DNA of 64,000 nucleotides, taken from contig JAFSJJ010000013.1 in the NCBI GenBank assembly GCA_017439345.1, positions 62,001 through 126,000 on the forward strand, written 5' to 3'. Of this stretch, positions 63,543-64,000 are shown in pieces (positions within the stretch are counted from its first letter, which is position 1; each line of letters starts with the position of its first letter). Under the pieces are notes generated by a model that was not told where the DNA came from, ran no database searches, and worked only from the letters and a program-made list of their open reading frames with translations. The translations under genes were made by a program, and so were the position numbers. This DNA comes from Synergistaceae bacterium. GTDB lineage: Bacteria > Synergistota > Synergistia > Synergistales > Aminobacteriaceae.

Positions 63543-63905
63543 ATGAGCAATGCACCGTCAGGCAAGAAAAAAATTATAATCGGAATAATTTGCGTTATAG
63601 TATTATTAAATGTCGTCTGGACTGTCATGCAGAATAAAATTACTCCGCAGTTTGACGCGTTGAAAGCTCAAATGCAGGCAGGACTTGAGGCACTTGACCA
63701 GAGAATTACGAAGCTCGAGAAAGGCGGACTCCCGGACGTTGCAGAGTTAAAGGCAGACTTTGCGGCACTCAGGGGAATAGCTGATAACTTAGGGCAGAGC
63801 GTAAAGGCTTCACTCAAGACCGAAGAGGAAAGACTCGCAGTTCTTGAAGCTCAGGTTGAAGCTCAGAAGGCAAGAGTCGAAGCTCTCAAGAAAATGGCAG
63901 AATAA
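63543..63905 (+). CDS. Small membrane-anchored coiled-coil protein of unknown function
   Basis: A 120-residue protein with a basic N-terminus (GKKKIIIGIICVIVLLNVVWTVM), one membrane helix and a long charged coiled-coil region (FDALKAQMQAGLEALDQRITKLEKGG, LAVLEAQVEAQKARVEALKKMAE). No family is recognised. It stands alone after the rplL terminator with a GGAGG site and is followed by its own terminator. Confidence 0.7.
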   Translation: MSNAPSGKKKIIIGIICVIVLLNVVWTVMQNKITPQFDALKAQMQAGLEALDQRITKLEKGGLPDVAELKADFAALRGIADNLGQSVKASLKTEEERLAVLEAQVEAQKARVEALKKMAE

Positions 63906-63963
63906 AAAAGTTTTTGTTGCTTTAGTTGTTTTTCATTTGAACTCCATCCTTTAACATAGAGAG

Positions 63964-63993
63964 AGTCCCGGATAAAATTTTCGGGGCTTTTTC
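63964..63993 (+). terminator. Intrinsic terminator at the window end
   Basis: AGTCCCG pairs with CGGGGCT (one G-T) around an 11-base A/T-rich loop, followed by five T residues. Confidence 0.8.
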
Positions 63994-64000
63994 TTTATAT

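Overview
The window looks like part of the chromosome of an anaerobic, amino-acid-fermenting member of the Synergistota (Synergistaceae type), low to moderate in GC. The best lineage marker is a pair of large surface proteins (41441-45068 and 51905-54744) that both end in a Synergist-CTERM sorting tail: a Gly/Ser-Cys motif, a hydrophobic stretch and a basic end. Selenium-dependent glycine reductase genes, a full selA-selB-selD operon, many amino-acid transporters and peptidases, and AbgT/M20 genes fit that lifestyle. No phage, plasmid backbone or CRISPR array is visible.

Layout. 1-5327: the downstream part of an anaerobic cobalamin operon (PHP phosphatase, cbiF, cbiG, cbiC, cbiD, cbiET), tightly overlapped. 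5417-6217: a lone periplasmic amino-acid-binding protein whose two halves are in swapped order, a circular permutation. 6280-20443: a nucleotide-sugar type gene pair, rtcB, an abgT/M20D pair, a CDF metal exporter, an ACT/PFL pair, an unrecognised 569-aa membrane protein coupled to a Nudix-like protein, abgA and an SSS symporter. 20593-22005: an AGCS alanine/glycine symporter behind a leader that ends in a terminator.

22310-33544 is the selenium-dependent glycine (or related) reductase locus in two divergent arms. The minus arm is trxA, grdA (with Sec), grdC, grdD, a DUF3343 Se/S-carrier gene and a broken esterase-like gene. The plus arm is grdE, grdB (with Sec) and a BCCT transporter. The 0.94-kb gap between the arms holds a decayed IS200/IS605 right end with a tnpB tail, a cluster of degenerate GACTC-containing repeats and one copy of a 25-nt element that recurs at two other places. 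33691-38030 is selA-selB-selD; selD is itself a selenoprotein. A secreted acetolactate decarboxylase and a thioredoxin reductase with an extra C-terminal domain follow.

41326-57339 is an envelope-rich region: two Synergist-CTERM proteins, a glycosyltransferase, PBP1A, DedA, CstA, ComM and GlpX. Three G/C homopolymer tracts sit at telling positions: G12 just upstream of the -10 of the first CTERM protein, G9 inside the signal peptide of the second, and G7 inside the glycosyltransferase. In the last two the sequence as given is out of frame and one extra G restores a full protein. This points to phase variation by slipped-strand mispairing, which I regard as the most interesting system in the window. 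58173-59880 holds a RelE/Phd-type toxin-antitoxin pair, a tandem repeat block and a frameshifted small secreted protein. 59970-63461 is the conserved rpmG, tRNA-Trp, secE, nusG, rplK, rplA, rplJ, rplL cluster with an L10-leader attenuator.

Four genes have broken frames as given (esterase-like gene, first CTERM protein, glycosyltransferase, small secreted protein), besides the out-of-frame G9 tract. Homopolymer slippage explains the glycosyltransferase and the second CTERM protein. The others may be true decay or assembly error.
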